Source of the DNA: a bacterium
GTDB lineage: Bacteria; Omnitrophota; Gorgyraeia; Duberdicusellales; 4484-171
Assembly: GCA_021796115.1 (NCBI GenBank)
Contig: JAJYOP010000010.1
Location: forward strand, 1 to 46,606
Direction: 5' to 3'
DNA: 46,606 nt
Below are positions 23,814-33,400 of the stretch, piece after piece (positions within the stretch are counted from its first letter, which is position 1; every line of letters begins with the position of its first letter). The position numbers and the translations under genes are program-made. Below the pieces are notes generated by a model. The model had not been told where the DNA came from and searched no databases. It was given only the letters and a program-made list of their open reading frames with translations.

Positions 23814-24698
23814 ATGCTGAATAGAAAAAAAATAAAATCGTTTGTTGGCCTCATTTCGAGAATGCTTGGTCTGTGTTTTTTTATTCGGGAAATAATTTTT
23901 AGGGACAAAAATATTATCATTTGCTATCACGATCCAGCCCCTGAAGTATTCAGAAAGCATTTAAGGTATCTGGTTAAAAGATACAACATTATTACCCTCG
24001 ATTCTTTAGTAAATGCAATTGCGCAAAAAGAAGCATTGTTTTCGCCAAAAAGTCTAGTCATAACGCTTGATGACGGCTGGAAGGGCAATTATAAGCTATT
24101 AGAGGCTATAAAAGAATTTAACATTCCAGTGATAATTTTCTTAACTAGTGGCGTTGTTAATACCAATCGAAAATTCTGGTGGCAGGCAGGTTTTCTTGGA
24201 TTTGAAAAGCTTAAACTATGCCAAAACCAAGAGCGGTTAGCTATGTTAAGAGAAAAAACTGGCTACGAACCAGAAAAAGAATATGCTACCCCTCAAGCGC
24301 TAAACCTCCAGGAAATAAATGAGATGGCTGACTATGTGAGTTTTCAATCTCACGGCTGTTTTCATCCGGTTTTAACGAAGTGCGATGACAATGAGTGCCT
24401 GGGAGAAATAAAAACATCGAAAGAATCGCTGGAAATGATTCTGAAAAAAGAAATAAACCATTTTGCTTATCCAAACGGTAATTATAGCAGGCGGGAAATA
24501 ACTTATTTAAAACAAACCGGTTATAGGTCCGCTGTATCGTTAGACAGCGGATGGAACGATACAAACTCGGATCAATTTTGTTTAAAAAGAATTTGGATCT
24601 GCGATGACGCATCAATAAATGAGCTTGCCGGACGGCTCAATGGAATTTTCGGATGCTTAAGGAATTTTTACGAACGTTTTAAAGGATTACTTAAATGA
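23814..24698 (+). CDS. polysaccharide deacetylase (NodB homology)
   Basis: 294 residues. An N-terminal hydrophobic stretch precedes the NodB fold: YHDPAPEVF, LVITLDDGWKGNY (catalytic Asp pair), SHGCFHPVL (metal-binding His pair) and HFAYPNGNYS. It probably removes acetyl groups from N-acetyl sugars of the polymer or an intermediate. Its 3' end overlaps the next glycosyltransferase gene by four bases. Confidence 0.9.
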   Translation: MLNRKKIKSFVGLISRMLGLCFFIREIIFRDKNIIICYHDPAPEVFRKHLRYLVKRYNIITLDSLVNAIAQKEALFSPKSLVITLDDGWKGNYKLLEAIKEFNIPVIIFLTSGVVNTNRKFWWQAGFLGFEKLKLCQNQERLAMLREKTGYEPEKEYATPQALNLQEINEMADYVSFQSHGCFHPVLTKCDDNECLGEIKTSKESLEMILKKEINHFAYPNGNYSRREITYLKQTGYRSAVSLDSGWNDTNSDQFCLKRIWICDDASINELAGRLNGIFGCLRNFYERFKGLLK

Positions 24699-25819
24699 GA
24701 ATTATTATTGTTAATGAAACTTCCGATTTAGGCGGAGCAGAAAGCATGGCTACAGAGCTTGCCAATGCTATTTGCGCAATTCCCGAAAATCAGGTTGCTT
24801 TTGCTTCTGCACCGGGAGTGATGCAAAAGCGCCTGGAAGACAAGATCCAATTTTTTCCCATATCAAGGTATAACCACTGGAATATTTTTAAACTTTTTTT
24901 AGAATTTGCTTCGATTTTTAGAAAAAATCGGTTTGAAATAATGCATTCACAGGGAGCGACTGTCGCAATTATCGCTGGAATCGCGGCTAAAGTATTTTCC
25001 CCGAAAACAAAAATCGTTATTACACACCATTCATCCGCATTCAGCCGCGTTCCGTCTGGCATAGCTATTTTTTTATTTAAAGCAATAGGCGACACATTTA
25101 TCTCTATCAGTAAAGCCAAGTATGATAGTTTTATGCGGGCTGGTTTTAACAGAAAAAAAGTGGCGCTTATCCCTAATTTTGTCAACAAAGAGCGCCTTTT
25201 TTATCAGGCCAGCGCGGAAAATGTAAAGAAGTTAAAGGATTTTTTAAAAGTTATGCCGGAAGAAAAGGTTATTGTCGGAATCGGAAGATTGCTTCCTGGA
25301 AAACGTTTCAACATATTTATCAAGAGTTTGATTGATTGCGCTAAGCAGGCACCCGAAATCAAAATATTTGGCATTATAGTGGGAGATGGACCGGAACGTG
25401 AATTACTGCAACGAATGATTGACCGTCAGAATCTTCCAAACCTCAGATTTAAGATGGAAGGTTTTCAGGATAATGTGGCCGCATATCTGAAAATTGCGGA
25501 AATATTTTTATTTACCACCGAACAAGAAGTTTTACCTATGTGTCTAATTGAAGCTACTTCTCTAGGGGTACCGGTTGTCTGTTCCGATATAGCTGGAAAT
25601 AATGACATTATTGAAAACGCAGTTAATGGATTTTTAGTGGATAGAAACGAGGATAATTATTCCGATTATATATTGCGTATTTTACGAGACGAAAGCTTGG
25701 CAAAAAATTTTTCTGCCAATGGCATCGAAAAAGGTAAAAAATCATATGATAAGAATAAAATAGCGGCAGATATATTTAGCGTTTATAAATCTTTAATGAA
25801 ACATTCACTTACTAATTAG
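24695..25819 (+). CDS. glycosyltransferase family 4
   Basis: 374 residues. GT4 signs: DLGGAESMATELANAI, VITHHSSAFSRV, VIVGIGRLLPGKRFNIFIKS, IIVGDGPERELL and TEQEVLPMCLIEATSLGVPVV with the E-x7-E motif. The start overlaps the deacetylase stop (ATGA), so the two are coupled. Donor and linkage cannot be told. Confidence 0.9.
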   Translation: MRIIIVNETSDLGGAESMATELANAICAIPENQVAFASAPGVMQKRLEDKIQFFPISRYNHWNIFKLFLEFASIFRKNRFEIMHSQGATVAIIAGIAAKVFSPKTKIVITHHSSAFSRVPSGIAIFLFKAIGDTFISISKAKYDSFMRAGFNRKKVALIPNFVNKERLFYQASAENVKKLKDFLKVMPEEKVIVGIGRLLPGKRFNIFIKSLIDCAKQAPEIKIFGIIVGDGPERELLQRMIDRQNLPNLRFKMEGFQDNVAAYLKIAEIFLFTTEQEVLPMCLIEATSLGVPVVCSDIAGNNDIIENAVNGFLVDRNEDNYSDYILRILRDESLAKNFSANGIEKGKKSYDKNKIAADIFSVYKSLMKHSLTN

Positions 25820-25824
25820 CCGAT

Positions 25825-26856
25825 ATGGAGGACAAAAATATTTTTATTTCAATAATAATTCCATGCCGCAACGAAGAAAGGTTTATTGGGAAATGCCTCG
25901 AATCAATACTTGCACAGGATTATCCAAGAGAGCAATTAGAAATCATTATTGCCGATGGGATGAGCACGGATAAAACTAGGGAGATATTAAGTAACTATGC
26001 AGATAAATATAATTTCATCCAATGCTTTGATAATCCTAAAAAACTGGCTGCTGCAGCTTTGAATCTGATGATACCAAAAGCAAAAGGCGAAATTATTATC
26101 CGCATGGACGCGCATAATATATATTTTAAAGATTACGTTTCAAAAAGCATGCGCTATCTGTACGAATGCAAAGCCGATAATGTTGGAGGTATTTGGGTTA
26201 CCTTACCTGGAGCAGAAACAATAACGGCAAAAGCTATCGCTTTGGCTCTTTCCAGCAATTTCGGGATAGGCAACGCTTTGTTCCGGACCGGCACAAAAAA
26301 ACCAGTCTATACCGATACAGTACCGTTTGGGTGTTATAAAAGGGAAATTTTTGATAAAATAGGATTCTTCGATGAAGAGGCATGGAGAAACGAAGACGAT
26401 GAATTTAATCTCCGTTTAATTAAGAACGGCGGAAAAATATTATTAGCACCAGATATTGTTTCTTATTATTATGCGCGTGAAACCTTTGGGAAACTTTGGA
26501 ATATGTATTATCAATACGGATATTTCAAACCGCAGAGCGTAATGAAGCTAAAAGGAATATTCACATTGCGCCAACTCGTTCCAGCAATGCTAACTGCTTC
26601 GCTGATGATTTTATTTTTGGCAGGATTCTTTAATAAATATTTCTTCCTATTGTTTTTTGTCGAAGCCGTAATATATTTTTTTATTAATTTTGTTGTTTCT
26701 TTTTTTATCGCAATAAAAAATAAAAGTACATTACTGCCATTTTTAATGATTGCTTTTATGGCCGTGCATTTTAGCTACGGAATCGGATATTTAAAAGGAA
26801 TTTCAGACTTTATAGTGCTGAAAAAGAAGATTAAAGACGTACCCATTACCCGATAA
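25825..26856 (+). CDS. membrane-bound glycosyltransferase family 2
   Basis: 343 residues. GT-A domain with ISIIIPCRNEERFIGKCLES, IIIADGMSTDKT and IIIRMDAHNIYF (DxD-like DAH), then RNEDDEFNLRLI as the acceptor/base segment. Three C-terminal membrane helices (about 245-320) anchor it. It resembles succinoglycan-type GT2 proteins of EPS loci. Confidence 0.88.
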   Translation: MEDKNIFISIIIPCRNEERFIGKCLESILAQDYPREQLEIIIADGMSTDKTREILSNYADKYNFIQCFDNPKKLAAAALNLMIPKAKGEIIIRMDAHNIYFKDYVSKSMRYLYECKADNVGGIWVTLPGAETITAKAIALALSSNFGIGNALFRTGTKKPVYTDTVPFGCYKREIFDKIGFFDEEAWRNEDDEFNLRLIKNGGKILLAPDIVSYYYARETFGKLWNMYYQYGYFKPQSVMKLKGIFTLRQLVPAMLTASLMILFLAGFFNKYFFLLFFVEAVIYFFINFVVSFFIAIKNKSTLLPFLMIAFMAVHFSYGIGYLKGISDFIVLKKKIKDVPITR

Positions 26857-26865
26857 AGGAGAACT

Positions 26866-28029
26866 ATGGTAAAAAATCATATTCCATTTCACCGCCCATA
26901 TATAGGTAAAGAAGAAATTAAAACGGTAACCAGTGCAATTAAATCCGGTTGGATTACGATGGGTCCGAAGACCGCAGAGTTTGAGGAAAAATTCAAGGCT
27001 TACACAGGCGCAAAATATGCCATTGCCGTAAATTCATGCACCGCAGCTTTACATTTGGCGCTTGAGGCGATAGGTCTTAAAGAGGGCGACGAAGTTATCG
27101 TGCCGGTAATGACTTTTACGGCAACCGCGGAAGTTGTGTGTTATTTTAAGGCCAAGCCGGTTTTTGTCGATGTGGAAAAAGATACGTTGAATATTAATTG
27201 GGCAAAAATCGAAGAAAAAATTACTTCACGTACCAAGGCAATTATTACGGTTGATTACGGGGGGCAACCTGTGGATTATGATGAAATACGAAAAATAGCC
27301 AATAGACACAAATTGTTCATTATTGAAGATGCCGCGCATACCCTGCCTTCATGGTATAAAGGCAGAAAAGTCGGAACGCTGGCGGATATTACCTGTTTTA
27401 GTTTTTATGCTACCAAAACCCTGGCAACAGGCGAAGGCGGGATGATTGTAACCGATAACGCGCGTTTTGCCGAAAGGATGAAAGTCATGCGGCTCCATGG
27501 CATGAACCGGGACGCCTGGAAGAGATACGACAAGGGTGGCAGTTGGTATTATGAGGTTATAGCTGCAGGTTATAAATATAACACTACCGATATCAATTCA
27601 AGCCTGGGCATTGCACAGCTTAAGAAACTTGAGTTGATGTGGAGGAAACGTAAAACTATTGCTGAAATTTATAATTCCGCATTTAAGGAAATGTCGGAAT
27701 TAATAACGCCGGTAATTAAAAAAGGTCGCGTAACCAGCTGGCATTTGTATGTTATTAAACTTAAAATAGATAAGCTTTCCATTGACAGAGCGGAGTTTAT
27801 CGATGAACTTGCGAAACAGGGGGTTTCTGCAAGCGTACATTTTATACCGCTCTACCGGCACCCGTTTTACAGGAACAAATTTGGTTATAAACCTAACCAA
27901 TTCCCGAACAGCGAATGGCTATACGAAAGGATAGTCTCTTTACCGATTTATCCGGGAATGAGTAATGCTCAAGTAAAACGCGTAATTAAAGCGATTAAAA
28001 AAATTATAAAGCAATACCGAGATGTATAA
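26866..28029 (+). CDS. DegT/DnrJ/EryC1/StrS-family sugar aminotransferase
   Basis: 387 residues. PLP-dependent fold type I enzyme with FHRPYIGKEEIKTVTSAIKS, VNSCTAALHLALEAIG, IIEDAAHTLPSWYKG and the PLP Lys in SFYATKTLATGEGG. It converts a keto-sugar nucleotide into an amino sugar. The PglF/CapD-type dehydratase two genes downstream would make the 4-keto-6-deoxy substrate, so together they can supply a 4-amino-4,6-dideoxy sugar. It overlaps the next gene by eight bases. Confidence 0.92.
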   Translation: MVKNHIPFHRPYIGKEEIKTVTSAIKSGWITMGPKTAEFEEKFKAYTGAKYAIAVNSCTAALHLALEAIGLKEGDEVIVPVMTFTATAEVVCYFKAKPVFVDVEKDTLNINWAKIEEKITSRTKAIITVDYGGQPVDYDEIRKIANRHKLFIIEDAAHTLPSWYKGRKVGTLADITCFSFYATKTLATGEGGMIVTDNARFAERMKVMRLHGMNRDAWKRYDKGGSWYYEVIAAGYKYNTTDINSSLGIAQLKKLELMWRKRKTIAEIYNSAFKEMSELITPVIKKGRVTSWHLYVIKLKIDKLSIDRAEFIDELAKQGVSASVHFIPLYRHPFYRNKFGYKPNQFPNSEWLYERIVSLPIYPGMSNAQVKRVIKAIKKIIKQYRDV

Positions 28030-28639
28030 ATTATTTGGCAAAAGATTGTTTGATTTATTTTTCTCACTAATCGGACTAATGGTTTGCCTGCCGCTATTTT
28101 TCATCATTGCCATCTTGATTAAACTCGATTCCCGTGGCCCGGTATTTTTTATACAAAAAAGGATGGGTAAAAACGGAAGTTCATTCTCTTTGCTTAAGTT
28201 TCGCACCATGTCCGCAGATATTAATGCAAGCACCTTGATGTTTGAGCCGGGGAATAAAAACAGAATTACAAGGATTGGCAAATTCCTCAGGCTCACTAAA
28301 ATAGATGAATTACCGCAGCTGCTGAATGTTTTTTTAGGAAAGATGAGTTTTGTCGGCCCAAGGCCGGAGGTCCAGAAATATAAAGAATTTTACTCCGGAG
28401 AAAATTCATTAATCTTAACAATTCGCCCGGGAATTACCGATATGGCATCCATAAAATACAGGCACGAAGAAGAGATGCTCGCTGATAGTTATGACCCGGA
28501 AAAAATTTATACCGAAGTTATCTTGCCCGATAAGTTAAAAATAAATGAAGATTACATAAAGAATGGAATAAAATTGAGAAATGATTTTAAAATAATATTC
28601 GACACATTATTGAAGATAAAATGCGCAAAAAAGAATTGA
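28022..28639 (+). CDS. undecaprenyl-phosphate sugar phosphotransferase, PglC type
   Basis: 205 residues, the small monotopic form: KRLFDLFFSLIGLMVCLPLF as the single re-entrant membrane helix, then GPVFFIQKRMGKNG, LLKFRTM, TKIDELPQLLNV, SFVGPRPE and IRPGITDMASIKYRHEE. It starts repeat-unit synthesis by moving a phospho-sugar to undecaprenyl phosphate. Order aminotransferase-PglC-PglF matches pgl-type amino-sugar pathways. Confidence 0.93.
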   Translation: MYKLFGKRLFDLFFSLIGLMVCLPLFFIIAILIKLDSRGPVFFIQKRMGKNGSSFSLLKFRTMSADINASTLMFEPGNKNRITRIGKFLRLTKIDELPQLLNVFLGKMSFVGPRPEVQKYKEFYSGENSLILTIRPGITDMASIKYRHEEEMLADSYDPEKIYTEVILPDKLKINEDYIKNGIKLRNDFKIIFDTLLKIKCAKKN

Positions 28640-30450
28640 TTCAAAATTTATTACTGCATTACCGGAAAAGCCTTATTATAATCTTTCATTTCGCAATAAT
28701 TATATTTTCCTATGTGGTAAGTTTCTCGTTACGTTTTGAATACAATATTCCTCAAACCGAGCTTCCGGCATTTTTCTTCGGTTTCCTTTCCGTAATTATA
28801 GTAAAACCTATCGTGTTCCAATTTTTTAGATTATACAGCGGCCTATGGGCATACGCTTCTATTGACGATTTATGGAAGATTATCAAAGCCAACTTGCTTT
28901 CTTTTATTATTTTGATTGCCGGCGTAGGATTTTTAGGAGGATATGGTTTTCCCAGATCAGTTTTTATGATTGATTTTGTTTTATGCGCAAGTTTAGTCGG
29001 CGGATTGAGGTTCGCCTCGCGATTGCTTAAAGAAAACTATTATCGCAACTACGATTTAGATGCTGAAAAAGTTCTTATCGTCGGAGCCGGCGCAACCGGC
29101 GTTATGCTCCTTCGCGAATACCGCAAGAATCCAAGCATGGGCAGGGTTGCAGGATTTATCGATGACGACCGGATGAAATTAAATGAAACCATACACGGGA
29201 TAAAAATTTTAGGAAATCGTAAAAATATACCCAGGATTGTCGAAAGGCATGAGATAGACGAGATTGTTATTGCCATGCCGCAGGTTAAGGGCGACCAAAT
29301 GCGTGATGTATTGTCTTACTGTGAAAGGACCAAAGCAAAAATCAAAATCGCTCCGCCACTGAACAAAATATTAAGCGGTAAACTGGTAATTAAGCCGCGG
29401 GAGGTACAACCGGAAGATTTGCTTGGCAGAGAAACCGTATCTATAGACATGAAAGATGTCAGTATTTATGTTAAGGATAAAATTGTATTGATTACCGGTG
29501 CCGGAGGCTCAATCGGCTCTGAAATCGCCCGCCAAATTGCGCAATTTTCTCCTAAAGAAGTTATTCTTTTTGACCATCATGAGAACTTTCTTTATTTTCT
29601 AAATATTGAATTCAAAGTAAAACATCCTAAAGTTAAAACACAAACTATCATCGGAGATGTCAGAGACGCAGGATTACTAAAGCAGCTCTTTTCAAAAAAT
29701 AAACCTCAAGTAGTATTTCATGCGGCAGCGCACAAACATGTTCCATTGATGGAAGCAAACCCGGTTGCCGCGGCAAAAAATAATATTTTTGGCAGCCGCA
29801 ACCTGATTTATGCGGCAAACCATTACGGCGTAGAAAGGTTTATACTTATATCTACCGATAAAGCGGTCAATCCCACAAGCATTATGGGGATGAGCAAACG
29901 TATTGCGGAAATAATTTTACAATCCAGGGCCAAGAATAGTAACACGAAATTCATGGCTGTACGTTTCGGCAATGTCCTTGGCTCATCAGGAAGCGTTGTG
30001 CCGCTCTTTAAAAAACAAATCGCCGAGGGCGGGCCAATAACCATTACTCATCCGGATGTCGAACGGTATTTCATGAGCGTAAAAGAAGCGGTTATGCTGG
30101 TGTTGCAGGCCGGAGCCATAGGCACTGGCGGTGAACTTTTTATTCTTGATATGGGAGAGCAGATTAAAATTATTGAAATAGCTAAAAATTTGATTTCATT
30201 ATCCGGACTTACCCCCGGAAAGGATATAGAAATAAAAATTATCGGATTACGCCCAGGAGAGAAGCTTAGCGAAGAAATACTTTTAGATAGAGAAAGGGAT
30301 AAAGTTACCAAGCACGAAAAAATTTACATCAGCCAGCCGCAGGAATTTGACAGTATAGCCCTGCGCAAAAAACTTAAAGAACTTAAAAATCTTGCTGATA
30401 TAATGGATAATACCGGTGTGGTTAAAAAAATGAAGGAAATTATTGGATAG
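28621..30450 (+). CDS. membrane-bound UDP-sugar 4,6-dehydratase, PglF/CapD/WbpM type
   Basis: 609 residues. About four N-terminal membrane helices (15-135), a first Rossmann-like domain (VLIVGAGATGVMLLREYRK) and a catalytic SDR domain from about 280: VLITGAGGSIGSEIARQI, HAAAHKHVPLME and STDKAVNPTSIMGMSKRIAE. The catalytic triad uses Met in place of Tyr (Ser/Thr, Met, Lys), as in WbpM and PglF. LRPGEKLSEE and the C-terminus are family-typical. It probably makes UDP-4-keto-6-deoxy-HexNAc. It overlaps the preceding gene by 19 bases. Confidence 0.93.
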   Translation: MRKKELIQNLLLHYRKSLIIIFHFAIIIFSYVVSFSLRFEYNIPQTELPAFFFGFLSVIIVKPIVFQFFRLYSGLWAYASIDDLWKIIKANLLSFIILIAGVGFLGGYGFPRSVFMIDFVLCASLVGGLRFASRLLKENYYRNYDLDAEKVLIVGAGATGVMLLREYRKNPSMGRVAGFIDDDRMKLNETIHGIKILGNRKNIPRIVERHEIDEIVIAMPQVKGDQMRDVLSYCERTKAKIKIAPPLNKILSGKLVIKPREVQPEDLLGRETVSIDMKDVSIYVKDKIVLITGAGGSIGSEIARQIAQFSPKEVILFDHHENFLYFLNIEFKVKHPKVKTQTIIGDVRDAGLLKQLFSKNKPQVVFHAAAHKHVPLMEANPVAAAKNNIFGSRNLIYAANHYGVERFILISTDKAVNPTSIMGMSKRIAEIILQSRAKNSNTKFMAVRFGNVLGSSGSVVPLFKKQIAEGGPITITHPDVERYFMSVKEAVMLVLQAGAIGTGGELFILDMGEQIKIIEIAKNLISLSGLTPGKDIEIKIIGLRPGEKLSEEILLDRERDKVTKHEKIYISQPQEFDSIALRKKLKELKNLADIMDNTGVVKKMKEIIG

Positions 30451-30502
30451 AGACAAATGCCCATGAATTAAAGGCGAATGACCACGAATAAGAGGAGGCA
30501 AA

Positions 30503-31099
30503 ATGAAAAGTATATTTAAAAAGCATAATTTTATTTTAATGGTGCCGATAGCCATTATCTTGATTTCAGGATGCGCCAGGAAGCCTGACAAGAGCCAGGT
30601 GGTCGCTAAAGTAAATAACTATGAGGTAACTACCGATGATTTTAATGATGAAGTCGTAATGAGCATACCCGGCTCATCCAAAGAAGCTATTCTGGAAAAT
30701 ATTATCGATAAAGAGCTTCTTTTGGAAGAAGCCCAGAAGATGAACTTCGATAAAGATAAAAAATTCATGAAAGAAATAGAGAATTACTGGAAACAAGCCC
30801 TCATCAAAAGGATTATCGAGCAAAAAGGCAATGAATTTTTGGCGATGTCTAAAGTAAGCGATGAAGAGGTCAACGCGGAATATCGACTTATGGAAAAAGA
30901 AAGCGAAGGCAAAATAAAGCCTTACGACCAGATAGCCGGGCAAATCAGAAATAGCCTAAGAATGAAAAAGGCGCAGGCCCTGCTCGATTTCTGGATTAAA
31001 AGCTTGGAAAAGAAAGCTAAAATAAAAAAATATCAGAATGTGCTTAACGGTATGACATTAAAAGAAACAAGCATTCAAAACGGAGGCGCAGATGAATAA
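30503..31099 (+). CDS. cassette copy 1: SurA-N/EpsD-like lipoprotein
   Basis: 198 residues with signal peptide and lipobox ISGC (lipidated Cys about residue 24). The mature part resembles the helical SurA_N segment of periplasmic foldases: VVAKVNNYEVTTDDFNDEV, ILENIIDKELLLEEAQKMNF, then YWKQALIKRIIEQK and a C-terminal helix. It has no PPIase domain. EpsD-type foldase lipoproteins occur in EPS clusters. A strong agaggagg ribosome site precedes it, and its end overlaps the HAMP gene by eight bases. The paralogue lies at 32278; both keep the YW/FW-x-Q-x-L motif and the DKD turn. Confidence 0.8.
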   Translation: MKSIFKKHNFILMVPIAIILISGCARKPDKSQVVAKVNNYEVTTDDFNDEVVMSIPGSSKEAILENIIDKELLLEEAQKMNFDKDKKFMKEIENYWKQALIKRIIEQKGNEFLAMSKVSDEEVNAEYRLMEKESEGKIKPYDQIAGQIRNSLRMKKAQALLDFWIKSLEKKAKIKKYQNVLNGMTLKETSIQNGGADE

Positions 31100-31634
31100 T
31101 ATACGTGAAAGAAGAAAAATCCGCATTGTGCGAATGGGGTTTCAGCGAAATTTCATTCTGAAATTTTGCGCGATAATGATTCTTTCCTCTTTAATCATTG
31201 CCGCGATTGTTTATGTTTTATCTGCCTCAAGCGTTACGACCGTATTTGAGAATTCACGGCTTACGATTAAGAGTACCGCTGATTTTATCCTCCCCCTTTT
31301 AATTATCAGCAGCTTGGTAGCAATAGTTATCGGCGGAATTATAACCATTATTCTTACTCTTTTTATCTCTCATCGTATCGCCGGGCCTTTGTATAGGCTT
31401 GAGCACGACATTAAAGAAGTTGGCAACGGCAATTTGAGTGTGGTAATCCATGTGCGCAAAAAAGATGAGCTTAAGGATTTGGTGGGATTTTTGAACCAGA
31501 TGATTGATTCCATACGTAAAATTATCGTTGATACCAATAAAGAGCTATCCGGAATATCCGCAACCAATCTTTCCGGCGAAGCGCAGGAGAAGCTGGAGAA
31601 GGTGAAAAAACTTTTAAATAAATTTAAGTGCTAA
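31092..31634 (+). CDS. cassette copy 1: two-helix HAMP membrane protein without output domain
   Basis: 180 residues. Helix 1 (about 22-44, after FQRNFILKFC), a short periplasmic stretch with SVTTVFENSRLTIKSTADFI, helix 2 (about 67-92), then a HAMP domain with SHRIAGPLYRLEHDI and NGNLSVVI, and a C-terminal coiled coil. No kinase, methyl-accepting or cyclase domain follows. It can pass a periplasmic signal to a partner, which must be a separate protein. Paralogue at 32846 shares the FILKFC, TADFI and SHRIAGPLYRL blocks. Confidence 0.85.
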   Translation: MNNIRERRKIRIVRMGFQRNFILKFCAIMILSSLIIAAIVYVLSASSVTTVFENSRLTIKSTADFILPLLIISSLVAIVIGGIITIILTLFISHRIAGPLYRLEHDIKEVGNGNLSVVIHVRKKDELKDLVGFLNQMIDSIRKIIVDTNKELSGISATNLSGEAQEKLEKVKKLLNKFKC

Positions 31635-31649
31635 TTTCAACAGGTAAAA

Positions 31650-32234
31650 ATGAAGATAATTAACCTAGCCATCATAGTATTTATCTTTTTAGGATGCGTT
31701 TCTGTTTTTCCGGCAGATTCAACGGATACGGAGCAAGAAGAAACAGCCGGTTGCCTCAGCCATGGAGACGGCAGGATTACTATTATATACCCGCAGGATA
31801 TTAATCTTAAAAAACTGGAAGCGCGGCTGCGTTCCAGGTATTTTTCGGTTTCGGCTGCGGAAAAAGATTTATTTACTAACGCCAAATACAGCATTGAAGA
31901 CAGAATTCTTGCGCGACTTGAAGCTATATTGTTGAGGGTAGAGCAGATGCTTGCCATGTATCCCGACCATATGGAGATAAAATTACGGATTTTCAGGACC
32001 CGCCAGGAATTAAGCGAAGAATATTCCAGGCAGTTCGGCGTAAGCGAAAATTACAAATCATTCTATATCCACCCGCTTGGAACGATTTATTCTTCAATGC
32101 AGGATATAACCGATTCCGTGATTTCTCATGAAATGGCTCACGCAGTTATAGATAATTACTTCAGGGTAATGCCTCCGGACAAAACTGCCGAGCTTTTAGC
32201 GACGTATGTTGATAGCCATCTGGAGAGAGAATAA
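31650..32234 (+). CDS. cassette copy 1: secreted HExxH metallopeptidase-like protein
   Basis: 194 residues with a signal peptide (about 1-22; FLGC could be a weak lipobox). The C-terminal third has VISHEMAHAVIDNYF, an HExxH zinc motif. Twenty or so residues later comes TAELLATYV, where the Glu could be the third zinc ligand, as in gluzincins of the peptidase-MA type (compare NEGLAxYV). The catalytic domain is small, about 90 residues. Two Cys (including GC-L near residue 35) lie in the N-terminal part. Substrate unknown. Third gene of the cassette, 15 bases after the HAMP gene. Confidence 0.7.
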   Translation: MKIINLAIIVFIFLGCVSVFPADSTDTEQEETAGCLSHGDGRITIIYPQDINLKKLEARLRSRYFSVSAAEKDLFTNAKYSIEDRILARLEAILLRVEQMLAMYPDHMEIKLRIFRTRQELSEEYSRQFGVSENYKSFYIHPLGTIYSSMQDITDSVISHEMAHAVIDNYFRVMPPDKTAELLATYVDSHLERE

Positions 32235-32277
32235 TAAAAATTAGAATTATTATCAAAAACCAGCCCAAGGAGGGAAA

Positions 32278-32817
32278 ATGCGTAACACAAAATTGTTATT
32301 TATCGCCCTTATTATATTATTGGCAATAAGCTGCGCTCCAAAAGAAGAAGTAGCCATCTCTATCGACGGCATAAAAATAACCAAGGCGGAATTCGAAAGA
32401 GATTTTCAAAAGTTTAATTTTTCAAAGCCAGACACGAAAGAAGCCCGCAAAGAATTTATCGATAATATCGTCAACAGGAAGCTTATCTTGAAAGAAGCGG
32501 AAGAGGCGAATCTGGACAAAGACCCGGCATTCCTGGACGATGTCCAGGATTTTTGGGAGCAATCGCTCCTGAAATTAGCGGTTGATAAAAAAGCCAAACA
32601 ATTGTTCATGAGTATAAAGATAAACGATAAAGAAATAAATGATTTTTATAACGCAAACAAAGATAAATACGGCGATAAACCGCTTTCCGATGTTTATGGC
32701 GAAATACGCCTTATTCTTTTTAAGAAAAAACAGCAGGACGCCGTAAATGCCTGGCTTGATTCTTTAAAAAAGAAAGCAAATGTTAAAATAAATTACAAAC
32801 TTTTAGGTTTAGAATAA
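32278..32817 (+). CDS. cassette copy 2: SurA-N/EpsD-like lipoprotein
   Basis: 179 residues, lipobox ISCA with the lipidated Cys at about residue 20. Paralogue of the protein at 30503: ISIDGIKITKAEFERDFQ, FIDNIVNRKLILKEAEEANL, DKDPAFLDDV and FWEQSLLKLAVDKK align along the whole length. No PPIase domain. A ggaggg site precedes the start. It opens the second copy of the three-gene cassette. Confidence 0.8.
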   Translation: MRNTKLLFIALIILLAISCAPKEEVAISIDGIKITKAEFERDFQKFNFSKPDTKEARKEFIDNIVNRKLILKEAEEANLDKDPAFLDDVQDFWEQSLLKLAVDKKAKQLFMSIKINDKEINDFYNANKDKYGDKPLSDVYGEIRLILFKKKQQDAVNAWLDSLKKKANVKINYKLLGLE

Positions 32818-32845
32818 CTTCCGTGCCAAGAAGGAGGGCTAGAAT

Positions 32846-33400
32846 ATGTCCAACCAAAGAAAAAATTATTTTATCGACAAAAGCTTCCAAAGCAAATTCA
32901 TATTAAAATTTTGTATCATTGTTGTTATTGCCTCTTTGTTGATAGGAGGTTTGCTGCTTTTTTTAGCGAGAAATTCTACGACAGTCGCCATTGAGAATAC
33001 AAGAGTGACCGTAAAAACAACCGCTGATTTCATCTTCCCTTTCATAGCTCAGACCTTGATTGTAGTTACTCTTTTTTGCGCCATTTCAGTGGCTTTGCTT
33101 ACTCTTTTTGTCTCGCACAGGATCGCCGGGCCTTTGTACAGGTTAAGAAAAGAAATCGAAAAACTTTCCGAAGGAGATCTTACGGCAAATTTTCAGATAA
33201 GGACTACCGACCAGCTAAAAAATCTCTCTGTGTCTTTGACGCACCTGTCATACTACCTGAAAGATAAAATCGCTTTACTAAAAAGAGAAGTTAATGCTTT
33301 AAATAAAGGTATTGAAAAATTACCTGTAGAAACCAAGAGAGCCATTGAAGCCGAATTAAAAAATATCGAATCAATACTCAATAATTTCAAAGGCGTATGA
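32846..33400 (+). CDS. cassette copy 2: two-helix HAMP membrane protein
   Basis: 184 residues, same plan as the protein at 31092: FQSKFILKFC before helix 1, STTVAIENTRVTVKTTADFI in the periplasmic part, helix 2, then SHRIAGPLYRLRKEIEKLSE and a C-terminal coiled coil. The C-terminal coiled coil differs most from copy 1, suggesting different partners. Its stop overlaps the next gene by four bases (ATGA). Confidence 0.85.
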   Translation: MSNQRKNYFIDKSFQSKFILKFCIIVVIASLLIGGLLLFLARNSTTVAIENTRVTVKTTADFIFPFIAQTLIVVTLFCAISVALLTLFVSHRIAGPLYRLRKEIEKLSEGDLTANFQIRTTDQLKNLSVSLTHLSYYLKDKIALLKREVNALNKGIEKLPVETKRAIEAELKNIESILNNFKGV